In this document: in pieces, positions 16,378 to 24,188 of the stretch
How the letters are laid out: every line of letters begins with the position of its first letter
How positions within the stretch are numbered: the stretch's first letter is position 1
Assembly: GCA_020249435.1 (NCBI GenBank)
Contig: JADCFQ010000007.1
Coordinates: 371,221-435,220 of the forward strand
From: Roseomonas sp.
GTDB taxonomy: Bacteria > Pseudomonadota > Alphaproteobacteria > Acetobacterales > Acetobacteraceae
Length of the DNA: 64,000 nt
Direction: 5' to 3'
The notes under the pieces: model-generated
The model's input: the letters and a program-made list of their open reading frames with translations, nothing else
The model's database searches: none
What the model was told of the DNA's origin: nothing
Made by a program: the position numbers and the translations under genes

Positions 16378-17349
16378 ATGAAACGCATCATCACGGCCCT
16401 TGCCGCCTTGTTCCTGGGTCTTGCCCAGCCTGCCGCCGCGCAGGATTTCCCCAATCGCCCCATCAATATGATTGTGGTCTTTGCGCCAGGCGGTGCCACC
16501 GATGTGCTGGCGCGCATTGTAGCCGACCACATGGCAAGAACGCTGAACCAGCGCGTCACGGTGGAAAATGTCTCTGGCGCGGGCGGCACCATCGGCGGGG
16601 CGCGCGGCGCGCAAGCGGCACCGGATGGCTATACGCTGACGGTCGGCAGCCTTGGCAGCCATTCGGCGGCGCCTTCGATCTATCGGTCCATCCAATATGA
16701 TCCGCGCGAATTGCAGCCGATTGGCCTGATTGCCGGCACGCCACTATTCTTTGTGGTGCGCAATGGCTTTCCCGCACAGACCATGCAGGAATTCCTGGCG
16801 CGCGTCCGCGCCAATCCGGGCCAAGTGTCCAATGCCAATGCGGGGATCGGTTCCACCAATCATCTGGCCTGTTCGCTATTCGCCCATCTGACAGGCGCGC
16901 GGATGAATGAGATCCCCTACCGCGGTGAAGGCCCGGCGCTCAATGACGTGGTGGCGCAGCAGGTGGATAGCGCCTGCCTGCTCGCCCCCGCCGCCGTGCC
17001 GCAAATCCAATCCGGCACCATGCGCGGCCTGCTGACGGCGGCGACCACGCGCAACCCCAATGCACCTGGCGTGCCCTCAGCGCCTGAAGCGGGCGTGCCC
17101 GACTATATCTTCCAAGGCTGGAACGCGATTTTCGCCCCGCGCGGCACACCAGCACCCGTGGTGCAAAAGCTGGATGAGGCGTTGCGCGCTGCGCTGAACG
17201 ACCCCGCCATCCGCAAACGCATTGAGGATCTGGGCTCCATCCCCGCAGCCGCGGATCAGCAAGGGCCGGAAGCACTCGCCCGGCTGGTGCGGGCCGAGGT
17301 GGATCGCTGGGCGACCGTGGTGCGTGCGGCCGGTATTCAGCCGCAGTAA
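16378..17349 (+). CDS. Bug/TctC-family periplasmic solute-binding receptor
   Basis: Periplasmic receptor of 323 aa with a signal peptide (residues 1-21, ending AAAQ) and the family start FPNRPINMIVVFAPGGATD. The carboxylate-binding loops GGATDVLAR and PDGYTLTVGS are in place. The ATG at 16378 is preceded by GGGAGGAAGCATC. It is divergent from the 2-hydroxyacid dehydrogenase/M20 operon (150-bp gap), and a strong hairpin (17359-17393) follows. No TctAB permease is linked, so it must use a permease encoded elsewhere. Confidence 0.9.
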   Translation: MKRIITALAALFLGLAQPAAAQDFPNRPINMIVVFAPGGATDVLARIVADHMARTLNQRVTVENVSGAGGTIGGARGAQAAPDGYTLTVGSLGSHSAAPSIYRSIQYDPRELQPIGLIAGTPLFFVVRNGFPAQTMQEFLARVRANPGQVSNANAGIGSTNHLACSLFAHLTGARMNEIPYRGEGPALNDVVAQQVDSACLLAPAAVPQIQSGTMRGLLTAATTRNPNAPGVPSAPEAGVPDYIFQGWNAIFAPRGTPAPVVQKLDEALRAALNDPAIRKRIEDLGSIPAAADQQGPEALARLVRAEVDRWATVVRAAGIQPQ

Positions 17350-17358
17350 GGCAGAGGC

Positions 17359-17393
17359 TTGCGGGCGGGGCGGCATGGCAACCCTGCCCGCAA
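17359..17393. terminator. Bidirectional terminator-like hairpin
   Basis: TTGCGGGCGGGG (17359-17370) pairs with CCCTGCCCGCAA (17382-17393), 12 bp with one G-T wobble and an 11-nt loop. It lies between the convergent Bug and VOC genes. No long T tract follows, so intrinsic termination is plausible but not certain. Confidence 0.5.
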
Positions 17394-17403
17394 ACCACGC
17401 GGA

Positions 17404-18279
17404 TCAGGCATTGCCCGAAACGCGCAGATTGATCCCATTGCCCCAGGGATCGCGCAGGGAAACGCTTTCACCGTTTTGTTCAATCCCAACGCCCGCCCGC
17501 GCCGCGCGCGCTAGGATCGCTGCGTGATCTTCTGACCCGCGCAGCAGGATTTCAAAACCATCCAAGCCGGTGGCATTGCGGGGCCGCGCGCCAGCGCCCG
17601 CACTGTTCCAGCTATTGCAGGCGAGTTGGTGGTGATACCCATCCGCACCGAAGAAACTGGCCTTAGGATAGCGCTTGGTCAGATCAAAGCCGAGCACATC
17701 GCCATAAAATGTCTCGGAAGCCGCAGTATCGCCAACCTGAAGATGGATATGGCCAATCAGGCCATCCTCCGGAAAGCCCTGCCAGGAACCGGCTTGCCCT
17801 GCGGCAAGTACGCCATCCGCATCCAAAGCCTGGGTCGTCATCAGCAGCTTGCCTGCGGCGTCGTGCCAGCCTGAAGGTGGCGTATCGGCATAAACCTCAA
17901 TCCCATTGCCCTCAGGATCGGCAAGATAGATCGCCTCACTCACCACATGATCAGAAGCGCCTTGCACGGGCACGCCATTGGCGATGGCGAAGGCGAGCCA
18001 GGCGCCAAGTGACGCGCGGCTTGGCAGCAGGAAGGCGGTGTGGAACAGCCCGGCATCGCGCGGGTCACGCGCCGCGGCTTCCGGGGCGGCGATCAATTCC
18101 AGCAAAGCTGTCTTGGTGGTGCCGAGCACCACCCGCCCAGCCTCGGCGGAAATCCGCCTGAGGCCGAGGATGTTTTCATAAAACGCCGCGCCGCGTTCCA
18201 GATCGCGCAGCTTCAATCGCACGCGCCCGATACGGCGTGTGGATTGGCGCATGTCGAAGGCATCAATGCTTGCGGTCAT
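17404..18279 (-). CDS. VOC family protein (two-domain glyoxalase/extradiol dioxygenase-like)
   Basis: Protein of 291 aa with two vicinal-oxygen-chelate domains, roughly residues 8-125 and 150-285, resembling Bacillus CatE-type catechol 2,3-dioxygenases. Candidate metal ligands are His in GHIHLQVGD, His in YHHQLACNS and Glu in GNGIEVYAD. It may cleave or rearrange a small aromatic or other substrate; function is not certain. The ATG at 18279 follows GGGGAG. It is monocistronic, convergent with the Bug gene and separated by 168 bp from the upstream amidase gene on the same strand. Confidence 0.8.
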   Translation of the reverse strand: MTASIDAFDMRQSTRRIGRVRLKLRDLERGAAFYENILGLRRISAEAGRVVLGTTKTALLELIAAPEAAARDPRDAGLFHTAFLLPSRASLGAWLAFAIANGVPVQGASDHVVSEAIYLADPEGNGIEVYADTPPSGWHDAAGKLLMTTQALDADGVLAAGQAGSWQGFPEDGLIGHIHLQVGDTAASETFYGDVLGFDLTKRYPKASFFGADGYHHQLACNSWNSAGAGARPRNATGLDGFEILLRGSEDHAAILARAARAGVGIEQNGESVSLRDPWGNGINLRVSGNA

Positions 18280-18401
18280 CTCGCTACTCCCCGCGCGGCG
18301 ATAGTTTATCAATCCCTACAAAGCCGCGTCGATGTTTTCATGCCAATGCACGGGCCACCAAACCATACGATTTGGCTTGGCAGCACCAAATGCCCGCGCA
18401 C

Positions 18402-18455
18402 CCTTGTGACGCAACATGCTTTTCTTGCGCCGATCCATGCCGCAGCGTCACAAGG
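18402..18455. repeat. Perfect 11-bp inverted repeat spanning the amidase stop codon
   Basis: CCTTGTGACGC (18402-18412) and GCGTCACAAGG (18445-18455) are exact inverse copies with a 32-nt spacer. The right arm contains the amidase stop. No T tract follows on the minus strand. Possible roles are an mRNA 3' hairpin or a protein site; none is shown. Confidence 0.5.
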
Positions 18456-19725
18456 CGCCGCGCAGCCATTCCCCAATCGCGAGCACCTTGGCATCTTCGC
18501 CCATACGGCCAGCGATTTGCACGCCAAGCGGCAGGCCCTTTGGTCCCGCGCCGGCTGGCACCGTGACACATGGCCCATGCAGCAGCGTCCAGAGCGAATT
18601 GAAGGAAGGATCGCCGGTCCAGCCAATGCCTGCCGGTGCCTCACCTGCCGCGGACGCGGTGATCACTGCATCAAAGCCTTCAATCGCAGCCGGCAGCGCC
18701 GCACGCGCGCGGGCCTGCACGGCCTTGCAGGCATCAAGCTGCGCGGTTGGGAAGCGCTTGGCCCAATCCAGCTTTTCCCTAAGCACATCCGAAAGCTGCG
18801 CCCGTGCCGCCACCAATTCCCAGCCGAGTGACTGCACGCTTTCCATATTCGTCACATATTCATGCGCTTCAAAGGCTTCGGTCATCACCTCGGGAAAAGT
18901 GATTTCGACAACCTCAGCACCGGCCTTGCGGCAGGCGGCGATGGCGCGTTCCATCAGCGCCAATGTCTCGGGCGCTGCCTTGGCTGCGGGCGGGCCGAGC
19001 GTGAAAGCGAGGCGCGGCGCGCGGGGCAGTTTGGCCTCTGGGTTCCCGTAATCGCGCCCCGTCATCGCGCTCATGGAAAGCGCGCAATCGGCGATGCTCC
19101 GGGCCATGACGCCGATCGTGTCATGGCTTTCGCTCATTACCTTCATGCCGCCGCGATGGATGGCGCCAAAGCTCGGCTTGAAGCCGACAATGCCACAAAA
19201 TGCCGCCGGGCGAATAATGCTGCCGCCGGTTTGCGTGCCGAAAGCGAGCGGAAAGAACCCTGCCGCCACACCGGCTGCCGAACCGGATGAAGACCCGCCC
19301 GGCGTGTGGTGCTTGTTTGCGGGATTGGTCGTGGCGCCCGGATGGCGTGTGGCAAATTCAGTCGTGATGGTCTTGCCGATAATCAGTGCGCCAGCCGCCC
19401 GCGCCATGGCAACGGCGGCCGAATCACTCCTCGGCCGATGCCCCGCCCAAATCGGTGAGCCGTATTGGGAGGGCATATCGGCCGTATCCAGCACATCCTT
19501 CACGCCAAACGGAATACCCTTGAGCGGCGCCGGCGGCCCCCCCTTGTCCAAGGCCGCCGCCCCACGCCGCACCAGCGCGGGATCAAGCCAGGCAAAGGCG
19601 CGCACCTCAGGCTCGCGTTCGGTGATGCGCGCGAGGCACGCCTCAGCGAGCGCGGTGGCGGTCAGGGAGCCAGCGGCGATGCGCCGCGCGGCCTCAGAAG
19701 CGGTCAGGTCTGCGATATCGGTCAT
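18448..19725 (-). CDS. Amidase (amidase-signature family)
   Basis: Amidase-signature enzyme of 425 aa with the Ser-Ser-Lys triad visible: Lys76 in PFGVKDVLDT, the serine-rich GGSSSGSAAGVAAG near 143-156 and the nucleophilic Ser169 in GTQTGGSIIRP. It hydrolyses an amide to acid plus ammonia or amine in the cytosol. The family covers glutamyl-tRNA amidotransferase GatA and many catabolic amidases. The absence of GatB/GatC neighbours and a GatA-unlike C-terminus favour a catabolic amidase. It starts at ATG 19725 and is divergent from the small unknown gene at 19819. Confidence 0.87.
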   Translation of the reverse strand: MTDIADLTASEAARRIAAGSLTATALAEACLARITEREPEVRAFAWLDPALVRRGAAALDKGGPPAPLKGIPFGVKDVLDTADMPSQYGSPIWAGHRPRSDSAAVAMARAAGALIIGKTITTEFATRHPGATTNPANKHHTPGGSSSGSAAGVAAGFFPLAFGTQTGGSIIRPAAFCGIVGFKPSFGAIHRGGMKVMSESHDTIGVMARSIADCALSMSAMTGRDYGNPEAKLPRAPRLAFTLGPPAAKAAPETLALMERAIAACRKAGAEVVEITFPEVMTEAFEAHEYVTNMESVQSLGWELVAARAQLSDVLREKLDWAKRFPTAQLDACKAVQARARAALPAAIEGFDAVITASAAGEAPAGIGWTGDPSFNSLWTLLHGPCVTVPAGAGPKGLPLGVQIAGRMGEDAKVLAIGEWLRGAL

Positions 19726-19818
19726 GACACAAAGAGTGGCGCGCCCATGGCCCGCGTCAAGCGGCGCCGACAGATCATGGCTGGCGCGGCGGCGCCAGCG
19801 GGTCCAAAAAGGGGTCAC

Positions 19819-20313
19819 ATGACCAGCCCGATCAGGATCATCCCAAGCAGCGATGGGGCGCTGACCTACGCCATCGCCTTCCCGCCCGAGGAAACCCCCG
19901 CCGTCACGGCGCGCGTTCTGCTGGGTGCCTGGGAAGCCGCGCGTGGTGCCGCAGGGGCTGAGATCTGGGGCAGCCCGCGCCGGCTGGTGTTTCTCCGTGC
20001 GGATGGGGAGGCGATGGAATTGCTGCTGGCTGATGCCGATGCCGCCTGCTGGGCGGAAGCGGTGGATGCGCGCCATGGGCTGGCGACACCTCAGGGCCTC
20101 GCGATTTGCCTCAGGCTGCTGGCGCTGATCGAAGCCATGGGGCGGATGGCGCGGCTCAAGGGGTTTTTCACAATCCGCACGACCGGGGCGGAATTGCACC
20201 CCGCCTTGCTGCGCGCCGCGGCCAGCCTGCCGCTTGATCCGGCCGGCCGGTTCGACGAAGCGGGTCTGACCGGGCTATTGTCACGCGCGATTCCGGCGGG
20301 AGCCCCCTCATGA
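19819..20313 (+). CDS. Hypothetical protein
   Basis: Protein of 164 aa that I do not recognise. It is rich in Ala and Leu with no signal peptide, membrane segment or known motif. A central part (residues about 90-150) looks like a helical bundle with an LKGFFTIR stretch. The ATG at 19819 follows a weak GGGG site. Its stop overlaps the next gene (lipoprotein) by 4 bp, so the two are translationally coupled, and the MFS gene follows 15 bp further on. It may therefore belong to an export or envelope function, but this rests on position only. Confidence 0.65.
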   Translation: MTSPIRIIPSSDGALTYAIAFPPEETPAVTARVLLGAWEAARGAAGAEIWGSPRRLVFLRADGEAMELLLADADAACWAEAVDARHGLATPQGLAICLRLLALIEAMGRMARLKGFFTIRTTGAELHPALLRAAASLPLDPAGRFDEAGLTGLLSRAIPAGAPS

Positions 20314-20666
20314 TCCGATTTTTGCCCTTGCTTCTTGTTCTGGCCGCCTGCGCGCAGCAGGAAGCGCCGCCCACCTCGCGCGCCGCCACCGCCGGCGCCA
20401 CGCCGGAATTGCAGCGCATCTGCACCCAGGAAGCGGAGCGCGTGATCGCCTTCCGCGAACGTGGCCAATTGATGCGCCGCGATTCAAATTTCGGCGATAG
20501 CGACATGACGAATACCGTCCCCACCGCGCGGCTGCGTTCGGACAATTTCCAGCAGCAAACCCTGCGCGATGAGCTGATCCGCGACTGCATTCGCAATGCG
20601 GGAACTGGTCAGCCGCCGGTTGATCCAGGCGCGCAACGCCCGCAAAATATCCGCGGACGGCGCTGA
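20310..20666 (+). CDS. Small putative lipoprotein of unknown function
   Basis: Protein of 118 aa with a short type II signal peptide: hydrophobic residues 4-13 and lipobox VLAAC, giving a lipidated Cys14. The mature part is polar, with RICTQEAERVIAFRERGQ and LIRDCIRNAGTG, each carrying one Cys that could form a disulfide, and a Pro/Arg-rich tail. It overlaps the upstream unknown gene by 4 bp (ATGA) and is 15 bp before the MFS gene. I know no function for it. It likely sits in the outer membrane or periplasm. Confidence 0.7.
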   Translation: MIRFLPLLLVLAACAQQEAPPTSRAATAGATPELQRICTQEAERVIAFRERGQLMRRDSNFGDSDMTNTVPTARLRSDNFQQQTLRDELIRDCIRNAGTGQPPVDPGAQRPQNIRGRR

Positions 20667-20681
20667 GGGCCAGAAGCGCGC

Positions 20682-21938
20682 ATGGCATCCCTTTCGGTCC
20701 TGACACGCGCGCTTGCCCATCGTAACGCCAAGGTCTTCTTCACTGCCTCACTGATTTCCTGGACCGGGCTTTGGATGCATCGCATCGCCATTTCCTGGTT
20801 CGCCTGGGAATTGACCGATAGCGCCTTCTGGGTCGGCATGGTGGCGTTTTGCGATCTGGCGCCCGCCGTGGTGGTCAGCCCCATTGCCGGCGCCATTGCG
20901 GATCGCACCGATCGCCTGAAGCTCACTTTCTGGAGCCAGGCGATGATCGGCGTCATGGCCGCGGTGATCGCGCTGCTGGTGGCACTCGGCAAGCTTGATA
21001 TCTACACCTTGCTGGCGCTTGAGGTCTTGAACGGCATTGCATCTTCCTTCGCGCAGCCAGCGCGGCAATCGCTGATGCCGGGCTTGGTGCCGCGCAATGA
21101 TCTGACCGCGGCAGTGGGGCTCAATTCGCTCTGCTTCAATGTGGCGCGTTTTGTGGGGCCGGCGCTGGCCGGGCCTTTGATCGCCGTTGCCGGGGTATGG
21201 CCCGCGATTGCGGCCAATGCGGTTGCCTATTTCATCGCAACCGCCACCACGCCTTTATTGAAGGTCTCGGCCGAGGAACGACAGGGGCATGCCAAGACAA
21301 AATCGCTCTGGGGGGATATGCGTGATGGGCTGCGCTATGTCGCCGGGCATCCGGGCCTCGGGCCAATCCTGACCTATGCGGCGATTGTCGCCCTTTTGTT
21401 GCGCAGCCTGCCCGAGATTCTGCCACCTTATGTGGAACGGCAATTTGGCCTGGGCGCGGAAGCGCTTGCGGTTCTGACGGCGGCTTTTGGTGTTGGTGCC
21501 TTGCTGTCGGGGATATTTGTCTCCGCACGCGGCAAGATGCATGGCACGACCAGACTCGCGGTGTTTGCACCGGCGGCGATTTCGCTCGCCATGGTGGGCT
21601 TCATCGCGACAAGCTGGTTTCCCTTTGGCGTGCTCTGCGCCGCCATCATGGGTGCGGCCATGTCGGTGCATGGGATTTGCGCGCAGACGCTGGCGCAATC
21701 CGCCTCAGACCCGGCCATGCGCGGGCGCGTGCTCAGCCTTTGGGGCTTGATCGTGCGCGCCTTTCCCGCCCTTGGCGCGCTACTGCTGGGGGCGGCGGGC
21801 GAGATTTTCGGCATGACGCTGCCAACCCTTGCCGCCGTGCTGCTTTCCATCATTGCGCTCGCCTGGGGAATCCGGCGCCTGCCCGCCATGGCGCGGGTGC
21901 TGGAAGGCGAAGGCGCGGGCGATTCTTCCAAGCGTTGA
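20682..21938 (+). CDS. MFS transporter (EntS/MFS_3-type exporter)
   Basis: Major facilitator of 418 aa with about 12 predicted membrane helices and the A-like loop GAIADRTDRLKLTFW after helix 2. The N-terminal ALAHRNAKVFFTASLISWTG and helix pattern match the EntS/MFS_3 group, which exports siderophores, drugs or other small molecules by proton antiport. It is the last gene of a three-gene plus-strand operon with the two small unknown proteins, and a Gfo/Idh gene starts 19 bp later. The substrate is not evident. Confidence 0.87.
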   Translation: MASLSVLTRALAHRNAKVFFTASLISWTGLWMHRIAISWFAWELTDSAFWVGMVAFCDLAPAVVVSPIAGAIADRTDRLKLTFWSQAMIGVMAAVIALLVALGKLDIYTLLALEVLNGIASSFAQPARQSLMPGLVPRNDLTAAVGLNSLCFNVARFVGPALAGPLIAVAGVWPAIAANAVAYFIATATTPLLKVSAEERQGHAKTKSLWGDMRDGLRYVAGHPGLGPILTYAAIVALLLRSLPEILPPYVERQFGLGAEALAVLTAAFGVGALLSGIFVSARGKMHGTTRLAVFAPAAISLAMVGFIATSWFPFGVLCAAIMGAAMSVHGICAQTLAQSASDPAMRGRVLSLWGLIVRAFPALGALLLGAAGEIFGMTLPTLAAVLLSIIALAWGIRRLPAMARVLEGEGAGDSSKR

Positions 21939-21957
21939 ACCTGAACGAGGCATGAGA

Positions 21958-22935
21958 ATGATTGAAGCGGCCATTGTGGGCATGGGGCGCTGGGGCCAGA
22001 CCCTGGTTGATAGTGTGCAGAACCGGAATGATGCCGGCATCCGCTTCATTGCCGGCAGCACCGGCCGGCCGGAACGCGCCGCCGAATGGGCCGCGCGTCA
22101 GGGCGTGAAAATCCTGCCCGATCTCAACGCCATCCTGGCAGAGCCGCGCGTGAAGGCGGTGGTGATTGCCTCACCCCACCAAATGCACGCCGATCAGGTG
22201 ATTGCCGCGGCGCGCGCGGGCAAGCATGTTTTCGTCGAAAAACCCTTCACCATGACGAAGGCGAGTGCGGAAGCCGCCGTGGCTGCCTGCCGGGATGCAG
22301 GCGTCGTGATGGCGCTTGGCCATAATCGCCGCTTCCTGCCCGCAGTGGCTGAGATGAAAAAGCTGCTGGCTGCCGGCGCGCTTGGCACGCTTTTGCATGT
22401 CGAAGGCCAATTCAGCGGGCCGGGCGCGCTTTCCTATCAGCCTGGCATGTGGCGCACGGACGCCCAAGAAAGCCCACTCGGCGGCATGGGCGGCATGGGC
22501 ATTCACATGATTGACATGATGATCAATCTGGCCGGCCCAATTGCCGAGGTGACGGTGCGTTCCCTGGCGCGGGCTTTGACCAATGGCATGGATGACACAA
22601 CGGCAGGGCTATTCTCCTTCGCCTCGGGCGCCACCGGCTGTTTCGCCACCCTGGCCTATGCGCCGCGGGTTTGGCGCGTGGCGCTTTACGGCACGGATGC
22701 CGCGCTGGAATTGAACGGGCATGAGAGGCTGAGTTTCACGCCGCGTGCGGGTGAAGCCTGGGTCAAGGACTTCCCGAAAACCGATATCGAACACGCGGAA
22801 CTTGCGGCCTTTGCTGCTGCCGTCACGGGCGGCCCGGCCTATCCGCTGCCGGTTGAGGACGCCATCCATGGCGTTGCGGTGTTCGAAGCCATGATCGGCG
22901 CGGCGGCTTCGGGCAGCACCTATCGCGTTGCCTGA
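21958..22935 (+). CDS. Gfo/Idh/MocA family oxidoreductase
   Basis: NAD(P)-dependent sugar or inositol dehydrogenase-like protein, 325 aa. The N-terminal Rossmann motif is IVGMGRWGQTLVDSV, followed by VVIASPHQMHADQV and the signature HVFVEKPFTMT near residues 88-98, where Lys is the catalytic residue. A C-terminal alpha/beta dimer domain follows. The ATG at 21958 has AGG at the right spacing, while the in-frame ATG at 21952 is too close. It is 19 bp after the MFS gene and may share its transcript. The substrate is unknown. Confidence 0.87.
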   Translation: MIEAAIVGMGRWGQTLVDSVQNRNDAGIRFIAGSTGRPERAAEWAARQGVKILPDLNAILAEPRVKAVVIASPHQMHADQVIAAARAGKHVFVEKPFTMTKASAEAAVAACRDAGVVMALGHNRRFLPAVAEMKKLLAAGALGTLLHVEGQFSGPGALSYQPGMWRTDAQESPLGGMGGMGIHMIDMMINLAGPIAEVTVRSLARALTNGMDDTTAGLFSFASGATGCFATLAYAPRVWRVALYGTDAALELNGHERLSFTPRAGEAWVKDFPKTDIEHAELAAFAAAVTGGPAYPLPVEDAIHGVAVFEAMIGAAASGSTYRVA

Positions 22936-23018
22936 CCCAGCCATTTCGCGCCACGCGGTTTCTGTTCTAGTAATCGCGCCAGCGCCTGGCGCTGTCCAAC
23001 CCTTCTGAAAGGCCGGAA

Positions 23019-23369
23019 ATGAGCAAGATCAATCGTCAGGGATCAAACCAGATCCTTTCCTCCTCAGTCGAATATCATAATTTCGTGTTTCTCGCCGGCA
23101 TGACCGCCGATGACCTGTCCAAGGACATCAAGGGCCAGACGGCGGAAGTGCTGGCCAAGATTGATGCGTCGCTGGAAGCCAATGGCACCGACAAGACGCG
23201 CATGCTCTCAGCCCAGATTTGGCTGAAGGATATCCGCGACCGCGGCTCGATGAATGAGCTTTGGACCGCCTGGCTGCCGGCCGGTGGCGCCCCGGCGCGC
23301 GCTTGCGTGGAAGCCAATATGGCCGACCCGCGCCATTTGGTCGAAATCATGGTGACCGCCTGCCGCTAA
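23019..23369 (+). CDS. ridA: RidA/YjgF family protein
   Basis: RidA-family protein of 116 aa, close to the usual 110-130. Members hydrolyse reactive enamine/imine intermediates from PLP enzymes. The C-terminal PARACVEANMADPRHLVEIMV contains the Arg and the acidic residue that contact the carboxylate, though Asp replaces the usual Glu-x-x-x-A pattern slightly, so it may be one of the Rid2/Rid-like branches. It has its own ribosome site (GAAAGG) and ends with a strong intrinsic terminator (23425-23456). It is monocistronic. Confidence 0.82.
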   Translation: MSKINRQGSNQILSSSVEYHNFVFLAGMTADDLSKDIKGQTAEVLAKIDASLEANGTDKTRMLSAQIWLKDIRDRGSMNELWTAWLPAGGAPARACVEANMADPRHLVEIMVTACR

Positions 23370-23424
23370 GGCGGCAAGCATTAAGGCGCCGGCGCGCAAC
23401 GCCGAGCCTTGTCAAAAAGCAAGC

Positions 23425-23456
23425 GCCCGGCAGCAATTGCCGGGCGTAATTTTTTT
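23425..23456 (+). terminator. Rho-independent terminator after ridA
   Basis: CGCCCGGCA / TGCCGGGCG, a perfect 9-bp stem with loop GCAAT, is followed by TAATTTTTT. It ends the ridA transcript. On the minus strand the same stem is followed by GCTTGCTTTTTG, so it may also serve the convergent flagellar operon. Confidence 0.9.
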
Positions 23457-23856
23457 AGGCCCGCGCCGCGACCGCCAAGGCCGGCGTCTGGCGCGGCGGG
23501 GTCTGATAGCCCCGCGGCCCATAGCCAGGATTGGCAACACGCGGCAACGCGGCTGTCGCGATGGTTTCAATCACGCGGGATTGCAGCGAAATCGCGCGTT
23601 CGAGCAGCTTACGATTCTCGCTGCCCAAATCTTCCAATTGGCGGGTCAGCATCTGCGCTTCTTCACGCATCGCGCCATCAGGGCGGGCACCATGCTTGGC
23701 CTGCGCGGCATAGGCCTGGGCGAAGGCATCGGTCGCGGCGATCTTGCTTTCCGCAAGCTTGGCGGCGCGCGAAAGATCTAGCTTTGCCAAAGCCTCATTT
23801 TCCGCACGCAGGGCATCGGCCAGTCTTTTGCCGGCGATCAACAACGCATCCATCAT
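23455..23856 (-). CDS. FlgN-like flagellar protein (tentative)
   Basis: Protein of 133 aa, mainly one long amphipathic helix (residues about 5-100) with heptad character, then a Pro-rich disordered tail. This shape, its size and its place as last gene after flgI and the rod-binding gene suggest a FlgN-type export chaperone for hook-associated proteins. Sequence similarity to known FlgN cannot be judged by eye. It overlaps the upstream gene by 4 bp, so it is co-translated. Alternatively it is a family-specific flagellar accessory protein. Confidence 0.6.
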   Translation of the reverse strand: MMDALLIAGKRLADALRAENEALAKLDLSRAAKLAESKIAATDAFAQAYAAQAKHGARPDGAMREEAQMLTRQLEDLGSENRKLLERAISLQSRVIETIATAALPRVANPGYGPRGYQTPPRQTPALAVAARA

Positions 23857-24188
23857 GGTTGGGCCTCTCCCATATTGGGGTTCAGTGCTCCATTTTGGCG
23901 GAGCAATTCGCGATAAACAGAATCGGCAATGCCAACACCGCCGGCCCGCACGGCGGCTGCCGCGAAGGCTTCAACCAGCATCGGGCGCCATTGCGCCTCC
24001 GCCTGCCCGCCACCGAAGGAGGATTTGGACATATCCACGGTGGCGAACATGGGTTGCAGCAAAAATCCCAAAGCCTGGGCTTCGAAATCCTTGGCGGATT
24101 TGCGCATGGCGGCTTCAGACAAGCCACCAGCCTTAGGCGGGCGCACAGCGCGCTCCTGCGGGGCGACAAGGTTGCTGGCGTCCAGCAT
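23853..24188 (-). CDS. Rod-binding protein (FlgJ N-terminal-like)
   Basis: Protein of 111 aa matching the rod-binding domain of FlgJ: KSAKDFEAQALGFLLQPMF near residues 30-50 and GIADSVYRELLRQ near 85-98. The C-terminal muramidase domain of enterobacterial FlgJ is absent, as is usual in alphaproteobacteria, where a separate enzyme opens the peptidoglycan. It would cap or scaffold rod assembly in the periplasm. It overlaps flgI by 1 bp and the FlgN-like gene by 4 bp, inside the sigma-54-driven flgI operon. Confidence 0.82.
   Translation of the reverse strand: MLDASNLVAPQERAVRPPKAGGLSEAAMRKSAKDFEAQALGFLLQPMFATVDMSKSSFGGGQAEAQWRPMLVEAFAAAAVRAGGVGIADSVYRELLRQNGALNPNMGEAQP

Noticed and set aside
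13859..16695. Upstream-extended starts for the M20 peptidase (15298) and the 2-hydroxyacid dehydrogenase (16695)
   Set aside because: They would overlap neighbouring genes. The starts at 15250 and 16227 have good ribosome sites and fit family lengths.
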